From Merdicola sp905200315 (lineage in GTDB: Bacteria > Bacillota > Clostridia > TANB77 > CAG-508): DNA of 64,000 nt. Positions 8,280-17,560 of the stretch are shown here, one piece after another (the stretch's first letter is position 1; every line of letters begins with the position of its first letter). The stretch lies in assembly GCA_902461935.1 (NCBI GenBank), contig CABPZP010000007.1, positions 1 to 64,000 of the forward strand, in the 5' to 3' direction. The position numbers and the translations under genes are program-made. A model generated the notes under the pieces. That model ran no database searches. It was given only the letters and a program-made list of their open reading frames with translations, and was not told where the DNA came from.

Positions 8280-9521
8280 TTATATTTTATAAAATTTTCT
8301 GTATAGTTTTGTTGCTGTTTCTGGTGAATCTACTCCTTCTGCATTTTTTACTGGTGCAAATTCTTCTTCTCTTTTTACTCTCATTATTACCATACTATCT
8401 AAACTTGTAAATGCATCAAAAATAAAGCTTTCAAATTTATATGCATTTGGCTCTTTGGCTGTTATAATTTCGCCTTTTTCATTCATATAATTAGCTTTCT
8501 TCTTAGCAACATGATATGGTAATTTGTTTTTTGATATCATTTCTAATCTTTTCATATTAAACATATTACATAAAATATGTGATTCGCTATATACAAGTTC
8601 TCCATTTTCATCTTTTAATTCAGCTAATTCATCTGAAATTTCTGAATATTCTATAACACTTGGTTTACCATTTCTCATGCAAAATACTCCTACTTTTTCT
8701 TTTTCATTTGCTTTTATTAAAGATTTTCCAGCTGCTAAACAATTTTTACTTTCAGCAAGTCCTATTAGAGTATTATCTACCATTTTTACAAGTACATTAT
8801 CAACTCCACCTACAAATACCCATTCTGTTCCTTCTTTTTTCATTTGTTCTAACACACCAGATTTATCCATAGATTCAAAAACTCCTCCATGTCCATCCGA
8901 AGCTAGTTTAACAAAACCTTTTTCATCTACAAGTACTTTTCCATCTAAACCTACCATTGGTAGTTCACCTTGGATAAAAAATGTAACTTTCTCTTTTGGA
9001 TAATCAAAATAATTATTCTTTTCAAAAAATTCTACAGTTTCTTTATTATTTTGGTTACTTGTCATTATATACCAGTGTACATATACTCCATATTTTTCTT
9101 TTGCTTCTTTTAATGTTTTACAAAGTATTTCAAATAAAGACATTTCTTTTCCTACATTTAATTTAAATGTTCCTTTTGGTCCTGAATGTCCAAGTCTTGT
9201 ACCTTGTCCTCCTGCCATTGTTACAACAGCTAACTTCCCTGCTTTTATTTTTTCAGTTCCTATTTTATCGTATTTTTCTTTTTCTTCTTTTGGTAATCTA
9301 TCTTTTTCTGTACAGTCTATAGATTCTATTTTTTCATCTTTAAAAGTTAGCTCTTTTTTAGCATCTTTATATAAACTATTCATAAAACCAAAATCTATAT
9401 TTTCAATTTCACTTAAAAGTTTTTCTTTATCTTTTTGATTCATATTTTTATAATTAACTAATAATTGTTCTTGATTATATTTAACTAATGTTTTCTTTAT
9501 TTCTTCATATTTTTCTTCCAT
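8280..9521 (-). CDS. UDPGP-type UTP--sugar-1-phosphate uridylyltransferase
   Basis: Protein of 413 aa with the eukaryotic-like UDPGP/UAP1 nucleotide-binding signature MAGGQGTRLGHSGPKGTF near residue 95. It differs from the short GalU type normally found in bacteria. It would make UDP-glucose or UDP-N-acetylglucosamine from the sugar-1-phosphate; the sugar cannot be told from sequence alone. The start is chosen at 9521 (MEEKYEEIKK), which has GAGGG spaced 7 nt upstream; a 20-residue longer reading lacks a ribosome-binding site. A promoter lies just upstream. Confidence 0.88.
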   Translation of the reverse strand: MEEKYEEIKKTLVKYNQEQLLVNYKNMNQKDKEKLLSEIENIDFGFMNSLYKDAKKELTFKDEKIESIDCTEKDRLPKEEKEKYDKIGTEKIKAGKLAVVTMAGGQGTRLGHSGPKGTFKLNVGKEMSLFEILCKTLKEAKEKYGVYVHWYIMTSNQNNKETVEFFEKNNYFDYPKEKVTFFIQGELPMVGLDGKVLVDEKGFVKLASDGHGGVFESMDKSGVLEQMKKEGTEWVFVGGVDNVLVKMVDNTLIGLAESKNCLAAGKSLIKANEKEKVGVFCMRNGKPSVIEYSEISDELAELKDENGELVYSESHILCNMFNMKRLEMISKNKLPYHVAKKKANYMNEKGEIITAKEPNAYKFESFIFDAFTSLDSMVIMRVKREEEFAPVKNAEGVDSPETATKLYRKFYKI

Positions 9522-9552
9522 ATAAAACCCTCTTTTCTTATTATGTTTTTTT

Positions 9553-9581
9553 ATAATAATATAATCTTGAACTTTAGTCAA
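9553..9581 (-). promoter_or_regulatory. Sigma-A-type promoter for the UDP-sugar pyrophosphorylase
   Basis: On the minus strand, TTGACT (9581-9576), 17 bp, TATTAT (9558-9553). Confidence 0.65.
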
Positions 9582-9585
9582 TATT

Positions 9586-10065
9586 TTATTTTACATTTTT
9601 TATATATCTACATCCTTCTGAATTTAATATTTTATGATAATTCCTCAATAACGCCTTATTTACTTCTGTATGCTCTATTTCAAAGCAATTTACTACGTTT
9701 ATTGTTTTGTCCATATTTTCCTTTCTAATTTCTTCTATATATTTATTCTTTTCTTCTACCTCATTTTTATTTCCATTTATTATTACATATATCTTGTTAT
9801 TGTTTTCTAGTTCATTATCTAAATACTGTTTTATTTCATTACCTTCTAGTTTTGTTTTGTTCCAATTAATTTCTAAAATTTTATCTTTTAAACTTTCTTC
9901 AATATTTATTTTTGAAATTACTTTTTCTATTTCATTATTTATATCTACATTTAATAAAGTACATATTTTATTTTCTTCTTTTATTTTATTTGCTACAAAC
10001 GGTACTATTGTTACACCAAGATGAACTTCATTTGCATAAAAATTGCATATTTTTTCATCATACAT
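9586..10065 (-). CDS. Hypothetical cytoplasmic protein
   Basis: Not recognised. 159 aa from the ATG at 10065, which has GAGGT 7 nt upstream; a longer reading adds nine residues without a better site. It is acidic and lysine-rich, with no membrane segment and no signal. The N-terminal YDEKICNFYANEVHLGV and a central IYVIINGNKNEVEEKNKYIEE suggest an alpha/beta fold, possibly P-loop-free. It is followed by the pyrophosphorylase promoter, so it is probably its own unit. Confidence 0.7.
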   Translation of the reverse strand: MYDEKICNFYANEVHLGVTIVPFVANKIKEENKICTLLNVDINNEIEKVISKINIEESLKDKILEINWNKTKLEGNEIKQYLDNELENNNKIYVIINGNKNEVEEKNKYIEEIRKENMDKTINVVNCFEIEHTEVNKALLRNYHKILNSEGCRYIKNVK

Positions 10066-10240
10066 ATTTAATACCTCGCTTTCTATTTCCATATTTTACC
10101 ATTTATATTTTCCTTCGTCAATGTATTTCCGTATGTTTTCGTAGATTTTATTCGACAAAAATATAATACGAATTTGTATATTTTTTTAATTTTGGTTAAT
10201 ACTTTTTTTAAATAATATTTTTTACAGTAAAGGAGTTTTT

Positions 10241-10918
10241 ATGAATTATTTAAAAAAATTACCATATAAAATTAAATTGTTTTTATTTATTTTACCATTA
10301 CTTTTTATTTACACATTAATATGTTCTATTAGCTATGTAAATGCTATTTCTACAGATTTACAGAAAAGCGTTTTTAGATTACATGTAATTGCAAACAGCG
10401 ATTCTGAAGATGACCAAAATTTAAAACTTAAAGTACGAGATAATGTTCTTAGATATATGAATACTTTATGTTCAAAAACAACTTCTAAAGAAGAAGCAAT
10501 TGAAATTGCAACTATACATTTAAATGAATTTAAAGAAATTGCATTAAATACTATAAAAGAAAATGGATATAATTATAATGTTAATATTTCTATTGACAAT
10601 GTGTTTTTCCCTACAAAAACATATGGTGATATTTCTCTACCAGAAGGTTATTACGATGCATTAAGGATAAAAATAGGTAAAGCCGAAGGAAAAAATTGGT
10701 GGTGTGTAATGTTCCCACCTTTATGTTTTGTAGATGTTACCTCTGGTATTGTTCCAGATGATTCTAAAGATTTATTAAAGGAAAACTTAAGTCAAGAAGA
10801 ATATGATTTAATATGCAATGGTAATTCTGAAAATCAAAATAATACAGATATAACTTTCAAATTTAAAATTGTAGAATTATTAAACAATACAAAAATGATG
10901 CTAGCTTCAAAAAATTAA
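10241..10918 (+). CDS. spoIIR: Stage II sporulation protein R
   Basis: 225 aa with an N-terminal membrane/signal segment (about 13-35) followed by the family hallmark VFRLHVIANSDSEDDQNLKLK. In Bacillus, SpoIIR is made in the forespore, secreted across the septum and triggers SpoIIGA to cleave pro-sigma-E. Its presence argues for a sporulating lineage. The start has AAAGGAG upstream. murA follows on the same strand after 84 bp. Confidence 0.93.
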   Translation: MNYLKKLPYKIKLFLFILPLLFIYTLICSISYVNAISTDLQKSVFRLHVIANSDSEDDQNLKLKVRDNVLRYMNTLCSKTTSKEEAIEIATIHLNEFKEIALNTIKENGYNYNVNISIDNVFFPTKTYGDISLPEGYYDALRIKIGKAEGKNWWCVMFPPLCFVDVTSGIVPDDSKDLLKENLSQEEYDLICNGNSENQNNTDITFKFKIVELLNNTKMMLASKN

Positions 10919-11002
10919 TTTTTTTATTGTAAATTAAAAACGTTTATGTTATATTATATCTTGATTATTGAATTAAATATACTAATAATGGAGGTTATTA
11001 AT

Positions 11003-12265
11003 TTGGAAAAATTAGTTGTAACAGGTGGAACACCTCTTAAAGGTGAAGTATCTATTGTTGGTGCAAAAAATTCGGCCGTAGCTATTTTACCTGCAACACT
11101 TTTATTAAAAGGTGTTTGCACTTTAGAAAATGTTCCAAATATTAGTGATATAAATATAATTTGTGATATATTAAAAAATTTAGGTGCACAAATAACATGG
11201 AAAAAGAAAAATACTTTAGAAATTGATACAAGTAATATAACTTCAACCAATGCACCTTTAGATAAAACAAGTAAGTTTAGAGCTTCTTACTATTTAATAG
11301 GTGCGTTACTTGGAAAATATCATTCTGCAGAAGTTGGTTTACCTGGAGGATGTAATTTAGGTGCTCGTCCTATAGACCAACATATAAAAGGATTTGAAGC
11401 TTTAGGTGCAACTGTTGAAGTTGAACAAGGTAAAATTCATGCTAAAACAGATAGTTTAAAAGGTACAGCAATTTATTTAGATGTTGTTTCTGTTGGTGCA
11501 ACAATTAATTTAATGCTTGCAAGTGTTCTTGCAGAAGGAACAACAATTATAGATAACCCAGCAAAGGAACCACATATTGTTGATGTTGCAAACTTTTTAA
11601 ATTCCTGTGGTGCTGATATTAGAGGTGCTGGTACAGATAGCATAAAAATAAATGGTGTTAAAGAATTAAAAAACACATGTACATATTCAATTGTTCCAGA
11701 TCAAATCGAAGCCGGAACTTTTATGTTAGCAGCTGTTGCTACAAGAGGAGATATTTTAATAAAGAATTGTATAACTAAACATTTAGAGGCTTTAACTGCA
11801 AAAATTATAGAAATGGGAGCACATGTTGAAGATTTAGACGGAGAAAATATTAGAGTATGGTGTGATAAACGACCTACAAAATTAAATATAAAAACACTTC
11901 CTCATCCTGGTTTCCCTACGGATTTACAACCTCAAATGGGTGTAGCATTGTGTACTGCCGAAGGAACAAGTATTATAAATGAAAGTATTTGGGAATCTAG
12001 ATTTCAATACACTGCAGAACTAAATAAAATGGGTGCACAAATTACAGCCCAAGGAAAAACTGCTATTTTTGAAGGGGTTGAAAAATTATATGGAGCTCCA
12101 GTTTATTCAACAGATTTACGTGCGGGTGCGGCATTAATAATAGCTGCTGCTTGTGCAGAAGGACAAACTGAAATATACAATCTTCAATATATTGATAGAG
12201 GTTACGAAAATATAGAAGAGAAATTTAGAAATTTAGGATTAAATATACAAAGAATTAAAGAATAG
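11003..12265 (+). CDS. murA: UDP-N-acetylglucosamine 1-carboxyvinyltransferase
   Basis: First committed step of peptidoglycan synthesis (enolpyruvyl transfer to UDP-GlcNAc). The catalytic-loop cysteine that fosfomycin targets is present in PGGCNLGARPID. 420 aa from the TTG start at 11003, which has TGGAGG 9 nt upstream; upstream ATG codons lack a site. walJ follows 13 bp after the stop, then rlmH, probably as one operon. Confidence 0.95.
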   Translation: MEKLVVTGGTPLKGEVSIVGAKNSAVAILPATLLLKGVCTLENVPNISDINIICDILKNLGAQITWKKKNTLEIDTSNITSTNAPLDKTSKFRASYYLIGALLGKYHSAEVGLPGGCNLGARPIDQHIKGFEALGATVEVEQGKIHAKTDSLKGTAIYLDVVSVGATINLMLASVLAEGTTIIDNPAKEPHIVDVANFLNSCGADIRGAGTDSIKINGVKELKNTCTYSIVPDQIEAGTFMLAAVATRGDILIKNCITKHLEALTAKIIEMGAHVEDLDGENIRVWCDKRPTKLNIKTLPHPGFPTDLQPQMGVALCTAEGTSIINESIWESRFQYTAELNKMGAQITAQGKTAIFEGVEKLYGAPVYSTDLRAGAALIIAAACAEGQTEIYNLQYIDRGYENIEEKFRNLGLNIQRIKE

Positions 12266-12278
12266 AGGTACAAAATAA

Positions 12279-13067
12279 ATGTTAAACTTTAGTAGTCTTT
12301 ATAGTGGTAGTACAGGAAATTCACTTTTTTTACAAAGCGATAATTCTAAAGTATTAATAGATACAGGTGTAAGTGCTAAGAAAATAACTGAAGCACTTGC
12401 ATCTTTTAATGTTAATGTTGAAGATTTAGATGCAATAGTTATAACACACGAACATTCTGACCATGTTCAATCTTTAGGAACACTTTCTAAAAAATATAAT
12501 ATTCCCGTTTATGCAACAAAAGAAACTTTTGATGCAATGCCTAAACAAACAGAAAAAATAATGTGTAATAACATAAATTGTATAAATACAAATGAAAAAT
12601 TTGAAATAAATGACCTAATATTTAAGCCTTTTTCCATTCCACATGATGCTGCAAATCCTGTTGGATATACAATTTTCGGCGATAACAAACAATTAAGTGT
12701 AGCAACAGATATTGGAAATATGAGTTTAGATATTTTAAATACAATAGAAGGAAGCTCTTTTTTAATGTTAGAATCTAATTATGATCCAGAAGTTTTAAAA
12801 TGCTGTTCATATCCATTTCATTTAAAACAAAGAATTTCTGGTAATAAAGGGCATCTTCCTAACTATATGGCAGGAAAAACTGTTGCTTATTTATTAAATA
12901 CAGGACTATCTCAAGTTGTTTTAGGACATTTAAGCAAAGAAAGTAACTTTCCAGAACTTGCTTATAAAACTGTTGTAGATGAATTAATAAAAAAAGATTT
13001 TGATGAAAACTCTTTAAACTTAACTGTTGCAAGTAGAACTGAACCAAGTAAATTGTTTGAAATATAA
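12279..13067 (+). CDS. walJ: MBL-fold metallohydrolase, WalJ/YycJ-like
   Basis: 262 aa metallo-beta-lactamase fold with THEHSDH (residues near 55-61) and downstream histidine ligands (PHDAAN, LGHLSKES). WalJ proteins are linked to the WalRK cell-wall system and are probable exonucleases or nucleases that act in coordination of replication and division. No walRK genes are present here. It sits between murA and rlmH with short gaps. Confidence 0.85.
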   Translation: MLNFSSLYSGSTGNSLFLQSDNSKVLIDTGVSAKKITEALASFNVNVEDLDAIVITHEHSDHVQSLGTLSKKYNIPVYATKETFDAMPKQTEKIMCNNINCINTNEKFEINDLIFKPFSIPHDAANPVGYTIFGDNKQLSVATDIGNMSLDILNTIEGSSFLMLESNYDPEVLKCCSYPFHLKQRISGNKGHLPNYMAGKTVAYLLNTGLSQVVLGHLSKESNFPELAYKTVVDELIKKDFDENSLNLTVASRTEPSKLFEI

Positions 13068-13082
13068 AAGGAGCAAAATTAT

Positions 13083-13565
13083 ATGCTAACTATTAATATT
13101 ATTTGTGTTGGTAAAATTAAAGAAAAATTTTTTTCAGATGCTATTGCTGAATATTCCAAAAGACTTTCTAAATACTGCAAGTTTGAAATAATTGAAGTTG
13201 CAGATGAAAAATTACCATCAAAAATAAATGATTCAATTATATCTGAAATAAAATATAAAGAATCTCAAAAAATTATTCAAAAAATAAAAAAGGATTCTTA
13301 TATTATTGCATTAGATTTAAGTGGAAAAGAGCTTTCTTCTCTTGATTTTTCAAAAGAAATTGAAAAAATTGCTTTAAATTATAATAGTCAAATAACCTTT
13401 ATAATTGGCGGAACTTTAGGTTTAACTGATGATTTATTAAAGCTTTCTAATGATAAATTATGCTTTTCTAAAATGACTTTTCCTCACCAATTAATTCGTG
13501 TATTTTTAGTTGAACAATTATTTAGAGCTTTTAAAATTTCTAATAATGAAACTTATCATTGGTAA
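13083..13565 (+). CDS. rlmH: 23S rRNA (pseudouridine-1915-N3)-methyltransferase
   Basis: SPOUT methyltransferase of 160 aa, full family length. The SAM-binding knot FIIGGTLGL and the conserved end FPHQLIRVFLVEQLFRAFKI...YHW are intact. In Bacillus too it lies close to walJ-like genes, so the synteny is conserved. Confidence 0.95.
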   Translation: MLTINIICVGKIKEKFFSDAIAEYSKRLSKYCKFEIIEVADEKLPSKINDSIISEIKYKESQKIIQKIKKDSYIIALDLSGKELSSLDFSKEIEKIALNYNSQITFIIGGTLGLTDDLLKLSNDKLCFSKMTFPHQLIRVFLVEQLFRAFKISNNETYHW

Positions 13566-13929
13566 TTATATATGTGGGCTCACAGAAGGAACTTTCCTAA
13601 AAATCTTACTTTTTTATTTAAGGGGGACTTAATACAAATTTGGTTGAATTTTAAGTAAATTTGATAGTTAATATAGGGAGCTAACTAAAATATTTACATT
13701 TTCCTTCTGTAAGATTAAAAACTATTTAATTTTTTTAGTATTATTTTTGTATAAATTTTTATAACTATATTTTTAACTGAGAAAAATAAAGAAATAAATA
13801 TTATGAATTTAAAAATCATAAGAATTCACCTCAAAAAAGGTTTTGAATTAAATATATTAAACTTATACTCTCTTTTTTTATAAAAGTCAATAACAATCGT
13901 CTTACAGTTTTCGACAAAATATTCTTTTT
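13566..13929. other. Gene-free stretch with a possible structured RNA
   Basis: There is no credible ORF. ACAGAAGGAA (13582-13591) is complementary to TTCCTTCTGT (13701-13710). Between them lie GGGGGACTTAA, a CAAATTT/AAATTTG stem and AGTTA/TAACT. A 130-150 nt RNA with closed ends and a central open region, loosely like 6S RNA, is possible, but I cannot identify a family. The remainder (13720-13929) is plain AT-rich DNA next to spmB. Confidence 0.3.
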
Positions 13930-14457
13930 TTAAAACATCCAATTAATTATAAAATTTGATACTACTATTCCAACAAAGTCTGCAAACAAGGCTGCCCAAA
14001 GTACAAACCTTGTATTTTTTACCTTTATACAGCTTGTATATACGGCTATTGTATATAATGTAGTTTCGGTTGACCCCATTATTGTTGATGCAATTAAACC
14101 TATTTTCGTATCAACTCCAAAATTCGACATTATATCTGTTGCTATAGCCATTGAAGCACTCCCAGATATTGGCCTTAATATTGCAAGAGGTAATACTTCT
14201 ATTGGAAAATTTATTAAAGTAACTATAGGTTTTATTAAATTAATTATTCCATCTATTACTCCTGATGTTCTTAATGCTCCTATTGCAACAAATAAACATA
14301 AAAGTGTTGGAAACAAATTTATAACAGTTTTTGCTCCACTTTTTACTCCATTTATAAAAATATCCACACTATTTTTCTTTTCTTTAATTGCGAATAACAC
14401 AACAATAAAAATTATTAATGGTATACTAAGTGAAGAAATATATTCCACAAAAATCAT
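13930..14457 (-). CDS. spmB: Spore maturation protein B
   Basis: 175-aa polytopic nucleoside-recognition-domain membrane protein with GAKTVINLFPTL and RPISGSASMAIA typical of SpmB. With SpmA it affects spore core dehydration. It overlaps spmA by 4 bp. The ATG at 14457 is very close to AAAGGAG; the GTG three codons on, 9 nt from that site, may be the true start. Confidence 0.92.
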   Translation of the reverse strand: MIFVEYISSLSIPLIIFIVVLFAIKEKKNSVDIFINGVKSGAKTVINLFPTLLCLFVAIGALRTSGVIDGIINLIKPIVTLINFPIEVLPLAILRPISGSASMAIATDIMSNFGVDTKIGLIASTIMGSTETTLYTIAVYTSCIKVKNTRFVLWAALFADFVGIVVSNFIINWMF

Positions 14458-15035
14458 CTCCTTTTAATTTTTAATAATACTTTTGTAAGAGTAATTCCAG
14501 AAATAGCTGCACAAACTGTTGCTATCCATACAGGAATTATAATTTTAGTTGGATTTTGTGATCCTAAAGAATTTCTTATTGCTATAACTGTGGTTGGAAT
14601 AATTTGTATTGATGCAGTATTTAAAACAATAAATAATACCATTGAATCTGTTAACTTTTCCTTTTCATTATTTTTTTCTTGCATTGTTTGCATTGCTTTT
14701 ATTCCTAAAGGTGTAGCTGCATTACCTATTCCAAGTAAATTTGCAACAATATTCATAGATATCTCATCATATTCTTTATCTTCTTTTTTTATATTTGGAA
14801 ACATTATTTTCATTAATGGTTTTAAAGCATTTTTTAGCTTATTTATTAAAGAAGTATTTTTTATTATTTCTATAATTCCTGTCCATAAGCACATGGTTCC
14901 TAAAAATGTTATTGATAATTCAACAGCTTTTCCAGCATAAATAAAAATACCATTGCTTACATTTTCTAAATTTCCACTAAAAACTGCATATATTATAGAT
15001 ACAATTAAAAATATTGGCCATATTTTATTTAGCAT
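14454..15035 (-). CDS. spmA: Spore maturation protein A
   Basis: 193-aa membrane protein with LSITFLGTMCLWTGIIEI and ANLLGIGNAATPLGIKAM, characteristic of SpmA. It is the first gene of the spmAB pair. GAGGAG lies upstream of the ATG. Confidence 0.93.
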   Translation of the reverse strand: MLNKIWPIFLIVSIIYAVFSGNLENVSNGIFIYAGKAVELSITFLGTMCLWTGIIEIIKNTSLINKLKNALKPLMKIMFPNIKKEDKEYDEISMNIVANLLGIGNAATPLGIKAMQTMQEKNNEKEKLTDSMVLFIVLNTASIQIIPTTVIAIRNSLGSQNPTKIIIPVWIATVCAAISGITLTKVLLKIKRR

Positions 15036-15110
15036 AAAACCACACTCCTCTAAAAATATATTTTATACAACTCAAAAAAATGCTTTTTTTATAAAACTAC
15101 CCAATTTATA

Positions 15111-15140
15111 TTGACCAATGTTAAATGTTTGTGTTATCAT
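15111..15140 (+). promoter_or_regulatory. Promoter of the AbrB-like regulator
   Basis: TTGACC (15111-15116), 18 bp, TATCAT (15135-15140). Confidence 0.6.
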
Positions 15141-15190
15141 ATAGCTGGAAAATATTAACAGTATTTTATCTTATAGATTAGGAGGTACAT

Positions 15191-15439
15191 ATGAAATCAA
15201 CAGGAATTTTAAGAAAAGTGGACGAACTAGGTAGAGTTGTTATTCCTATAGAACTTAGAAATAAACTAGACATTCACGAAAAAGATCCTTTAGAAATATA
15301 TGTAGAAGGAAACGATATAATCCTAAGAAAATTTCAACCAAATTGTATTTTTTGTGGAAATACAAAAAAATTGGTACCTTTTAACAATAAATTAATATGT
15401 GCAAAATGCCACGAAAAAATAAAAAATTTAGAAATTTAA
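15191..15439 (+). CDS. abrB: AbrB-family transition-state regulator with zinc-ribbon tail
   Basis: 82 aa. The N-terminal 50 residues are the swapped-hairpin AbrB fold (STGILRKVDELGRVVIPIEL). The tail has two CxxC pairs (CIFC, CAKC), a small zinc ribbon common in clostridial homologues. Such proteins repress post-exponential and sporulation genes. In Bacillus, abrB is divergent from rsmI, and the same pairing is seen here in convergent form. AGGAGG precedes the ATG. Confidence 0.9.
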   Translation: MKSTGILRKVDELGRVVIPIELRNKLDIHEKDPLEIYVEGNDIILRKFQPNCIFCGNTKKLVPFNNKLICAKCHEKIKNLEI

Positions 15440-15443
15440 CTAT

Positions 15444-15477
15444 AAAAAAGAATTCTTAAATACAAGAATTCTTTTTT
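15444..15477. terminator. Bidirectional terminator between abrB and rsmI
   Basis: AAAAAAGAATTCTT and AAGAATTCTTTTTT form a perfect stem with A- and T-runs at both ends. It overlaps the rsmI stop codon. Confidence 0.85.
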
Positions 15478-16303
15478 ATTTATTGATAAATTTTTGATAT
15501 ATTTCATTTTTACTAACATTTCTATCTTTTGCAATTAATTTAATTATTTCCTTTTTAGAAAAACCTTTATTCTCATAATAATTATAATGTTCATCAATTG
15601 TTAATAACTTTAAATTGTTTTTAAAGTTTTCCACATTTTTATTACCTTCAATTATTATTACAAATTCACCTTTTGGATTTTCAACTTTTGCTTTTAATTC
15701 TTTTATTGTTCCTCTTATGAATTCTTCATGTATTTTTGTTATTTCTCTTGCAAAAACTATTTGTCTATTTTCTAATATATTTTCTAAATCATTAATTGTA
15801 TTTAATATTTTATGTGGAGCTTCATACAAAATTATTGTTTTATTAATATTTTTTATTTCATCTAATTTTTCTTTTCTTAATTTTTTATTTAGTGGTAAAA
15901 ATCCTAAAAAATAAAATTCTTTTGTATCAATTCCAGATGCAATTAAAGCATTTATTGCAGCACATGCTCCAGGTACAGGAATTATTTGAATATTTTCTTT
16001 TATAGCTTCTTTAACAACCTCTTCACCTGGATCTGATATACCAGGTGTTCCAGCATCTGAAACAATTGCAATATTTTTTCCTTCTTTTAATTTTTCTATT
16101 ATTTTATTTAATTTTTCATTTTCATTATGTCTATGGCAACTTATCATAGGCTTTGAAATTTCTAAATGATTTAATAATTTTAAAGTATGTCTTGTATCTT
16201 CAGCTGCAATTAAATCTACATTTTTTAATACATTTATTGCTCTTAAAGTAATATCTTCTAAATTTCCAATTGGTGTAGCTACTAAATATAATTTTCCATT
16301 CAT
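15476..16303 (-). CDS. rsmI: 16S rRNA (cytidine-1402-2'-O)-methyltransferase
   Basis: 275 aa tetrapyrrole-methylase fold: YLVATPIGNLEDITLRA at the N-terminus, AAEDTRHT and VSDAGTPGISDPGEEVV are all intact. It modifies the ribosomal P-site region. One base separates it from the upstream methyltransferase gene, so the two are co-transcribed (yabB-rsmI order of Bacillus). Confidence 0.95.
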   Translation of the reverse strand: MNGKLYLVATPIGNLEDITLRAINVLKNVDLIAAEDTRHTLKLLNHLEISKPMISCHRHNENEKLNKIIEKLKEGKNIAIVSDAGTPGISDPGEEVVKEAIKENIQIIPVPGACAAINALIASGIDTKEFYFLGFLPLNKKLRKEKLDEIKNINKTIILYEAPHKILNTINDLENILENRQIVFAREITKIHEEFIRGTIKELKAKVENPKGEFVIIIEGNKNVENFKNNLKLLTIDEHYNYYENKGFSKKEIIKLIAKDRNVSKNEIYQKFINK

Positions 16304-16304
16304 T

Positions 16305-17066
16305 TTATTCTTCCTCTTTATTATATATTTTTAATAATTGTTTAGTATAATTATTATCCTCATCATAAATAATTAATGGTTCTTCAAATTTTAAAAATTG
16401 CTTTGCATTTTTTACAGCTTTAATTAATATTAAATTTGGAGATTTATTAATTTTAGGATATACTAATTTAATTATTTTTGGCTCTAATTTATTTTTTCTT
16501 AAAATATCTATAATATCTACAATTCTATCTGGTCTATGAACCATATAAAACTCACCTTTATCTTTTAATAATTGTGCAGATATTTTTATAAAATCTTCTA
16601 AATTAGCTTCTACTTCATATTTAGAAATTAATTGATTTTTATTTTCATTTTTTATTCCAGTATTTTCTTTTTTATATGGTGGATTAGTTACAATTGCATC
16701 TATTGAATTATTTTTAAAATATTTATTTATATTTTTTATATTATCATTAATTAATTCTATTTTATTTTCTAATGAATTTAATTTAATAGACTTATTTGCC
16801 ATTTCAAATATTTCTTTTTGAATTTCTATTCCATACATTTTCTTTATTTTTGTTTTACCAGATAATAAAATACTAATTATTCCTGTTCCAGTTCCTAAGT
16901 CTATTACAGTTGAATTATTTCTTATATTTTTAGCAAAATCAGAAAGTAAAACAGCATCCATTCCAAAACAAAAATAATTTTTATTTTGAATTATTTTTAA
17001 ATTATTAAATTCTAAGTCGTCAATTCTTTCATTTTCATTTAATTTTATTTTTTCTATTTTAATCAC
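16305..17066 (-). CDS. tRNA1(Val) (adenine-37-N6)-methyltransferase-like protein
   Basis: Class I SAM methyltransferase (253 aa as GTG-started) with DLGTGTGIISI and the N6-adenine motif TNPPYKK. It is the YabB/TrmN6 family found upstream of rsmI. The start is doubtful. The ribosome-binding site AGGTGA overlaps the GTG at 17066 itself. Placing the start at the ATA at 17057 gives the same 5-nt spacing seen in yidC and the patatin gene. No ATG is available before the conserved ENERIDDL. Confidence 0.88.
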   Translation of the reverse strand: MIKIEKIKLNENERIDDLEFNNLKIIQNKNYFCFGMDAVLLSDFAKNIRNNSTVIDLGTGTGIISILLSGKTKIKKMYGIEIQKEIFEMANKSIKLNSLENKIELINDNIKNINKYFKNNSIDAIVTNPPYKKENTGIKNENKNQLISKYEVEANLEDFIKISAQLLKDKGEFYMVHRPDRIVDIIDILRKNKLEPKIIKLVYPKINKSPNLILIKAVKNAKQFLKFEEPLIIYDEDNNYTKQLLKIYNKEEE

Positions 17067-17126
17067 CTATTTATTTTTTTTGAATATTATATAACAAAAA
17101 AAATAAAAAATCAAAAAGAGGTATTT

Positions 17127-17291
17127 ATGGGAGAAAAAGATTTAATTCCAAAAAATAATAAAAAGAAAAAATTCGATTTTAAAAAAATAAAAAAAAATAC
17201 AACAAATTCTTTATGCGAAGTAGAAACATTTTTATGTAATTTTAAGAAAAGTTGTACATATTATAATTTATATAAATTATTAAAAAAATAA
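17127..17291 (+). CDS. Small lysine-rich protein, 54 aa
   Basis: GAGGT, 6 nt, then ATG encodes MGEKDLIPKNNKKKKFDFKK... with three cysteines and a C-terminus rich in Tyr and Lys. It is strongly basic with no membrane segment. Nothing recognisable. It runs divergently from trmN6. Confidence 0.5.
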   Translation: MGEKDLIPKNNKKKKFDFKKIKKNTTNSLCEVETFLCNFKKSCTYYNLYKLLKK

Positions 17292-17344
17292 TTTAATTAT
17301 TTTTGTTTTTTATTAATATAATAAATATTTATTAAAATCATTTC

Positions 17345-17370
17345 GGGTCGTCGAGGACGCCGACCCCTAC
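17345..17370. repeat. GTAGGGG palindromic repeat
   Basis: GGGTCGTCGAGGACGCCGAC followed by CCCTAC: near-identical to the copies at 4858 and 29043. Confidence 0.8.
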
Positions 17371-17400
17371 AACTTTTAACATTAATTATGTTTTTATTGT

Positions 17401-17418
17401 TTACGCGGTATTTCAAAA
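17401..17418. repeat. TTTTGAAATACCGCGTAA repeat, copy 1
   Basis: This 18-mer reads in the opposite orientation at 28811-28828 with no mismatch. Each copy lies within about 100 bp of a GTAGGGG repeat, so both may be parts of a larger element. Confidence 0.6.
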
Positions 17419-17560
17419 ACAATATTTTATAAAATTTGAATTATATAAATTTAAATTTATTTTTTGGTTTATTTTACATTTAATTAATTATTTATTTATT
17501 CTTATAATTTAATTATTTATTTTTAATTATTTATTTTTAATTAATTTTTATATTTATTTT

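Noticed and set aside
13566..13929. T-box or known metabolite riboswitch
   Set aside because: No T-box core, purine, SAM, FMN or TPP consensus could be recognised, and no gene starts downstream on the plus strand.
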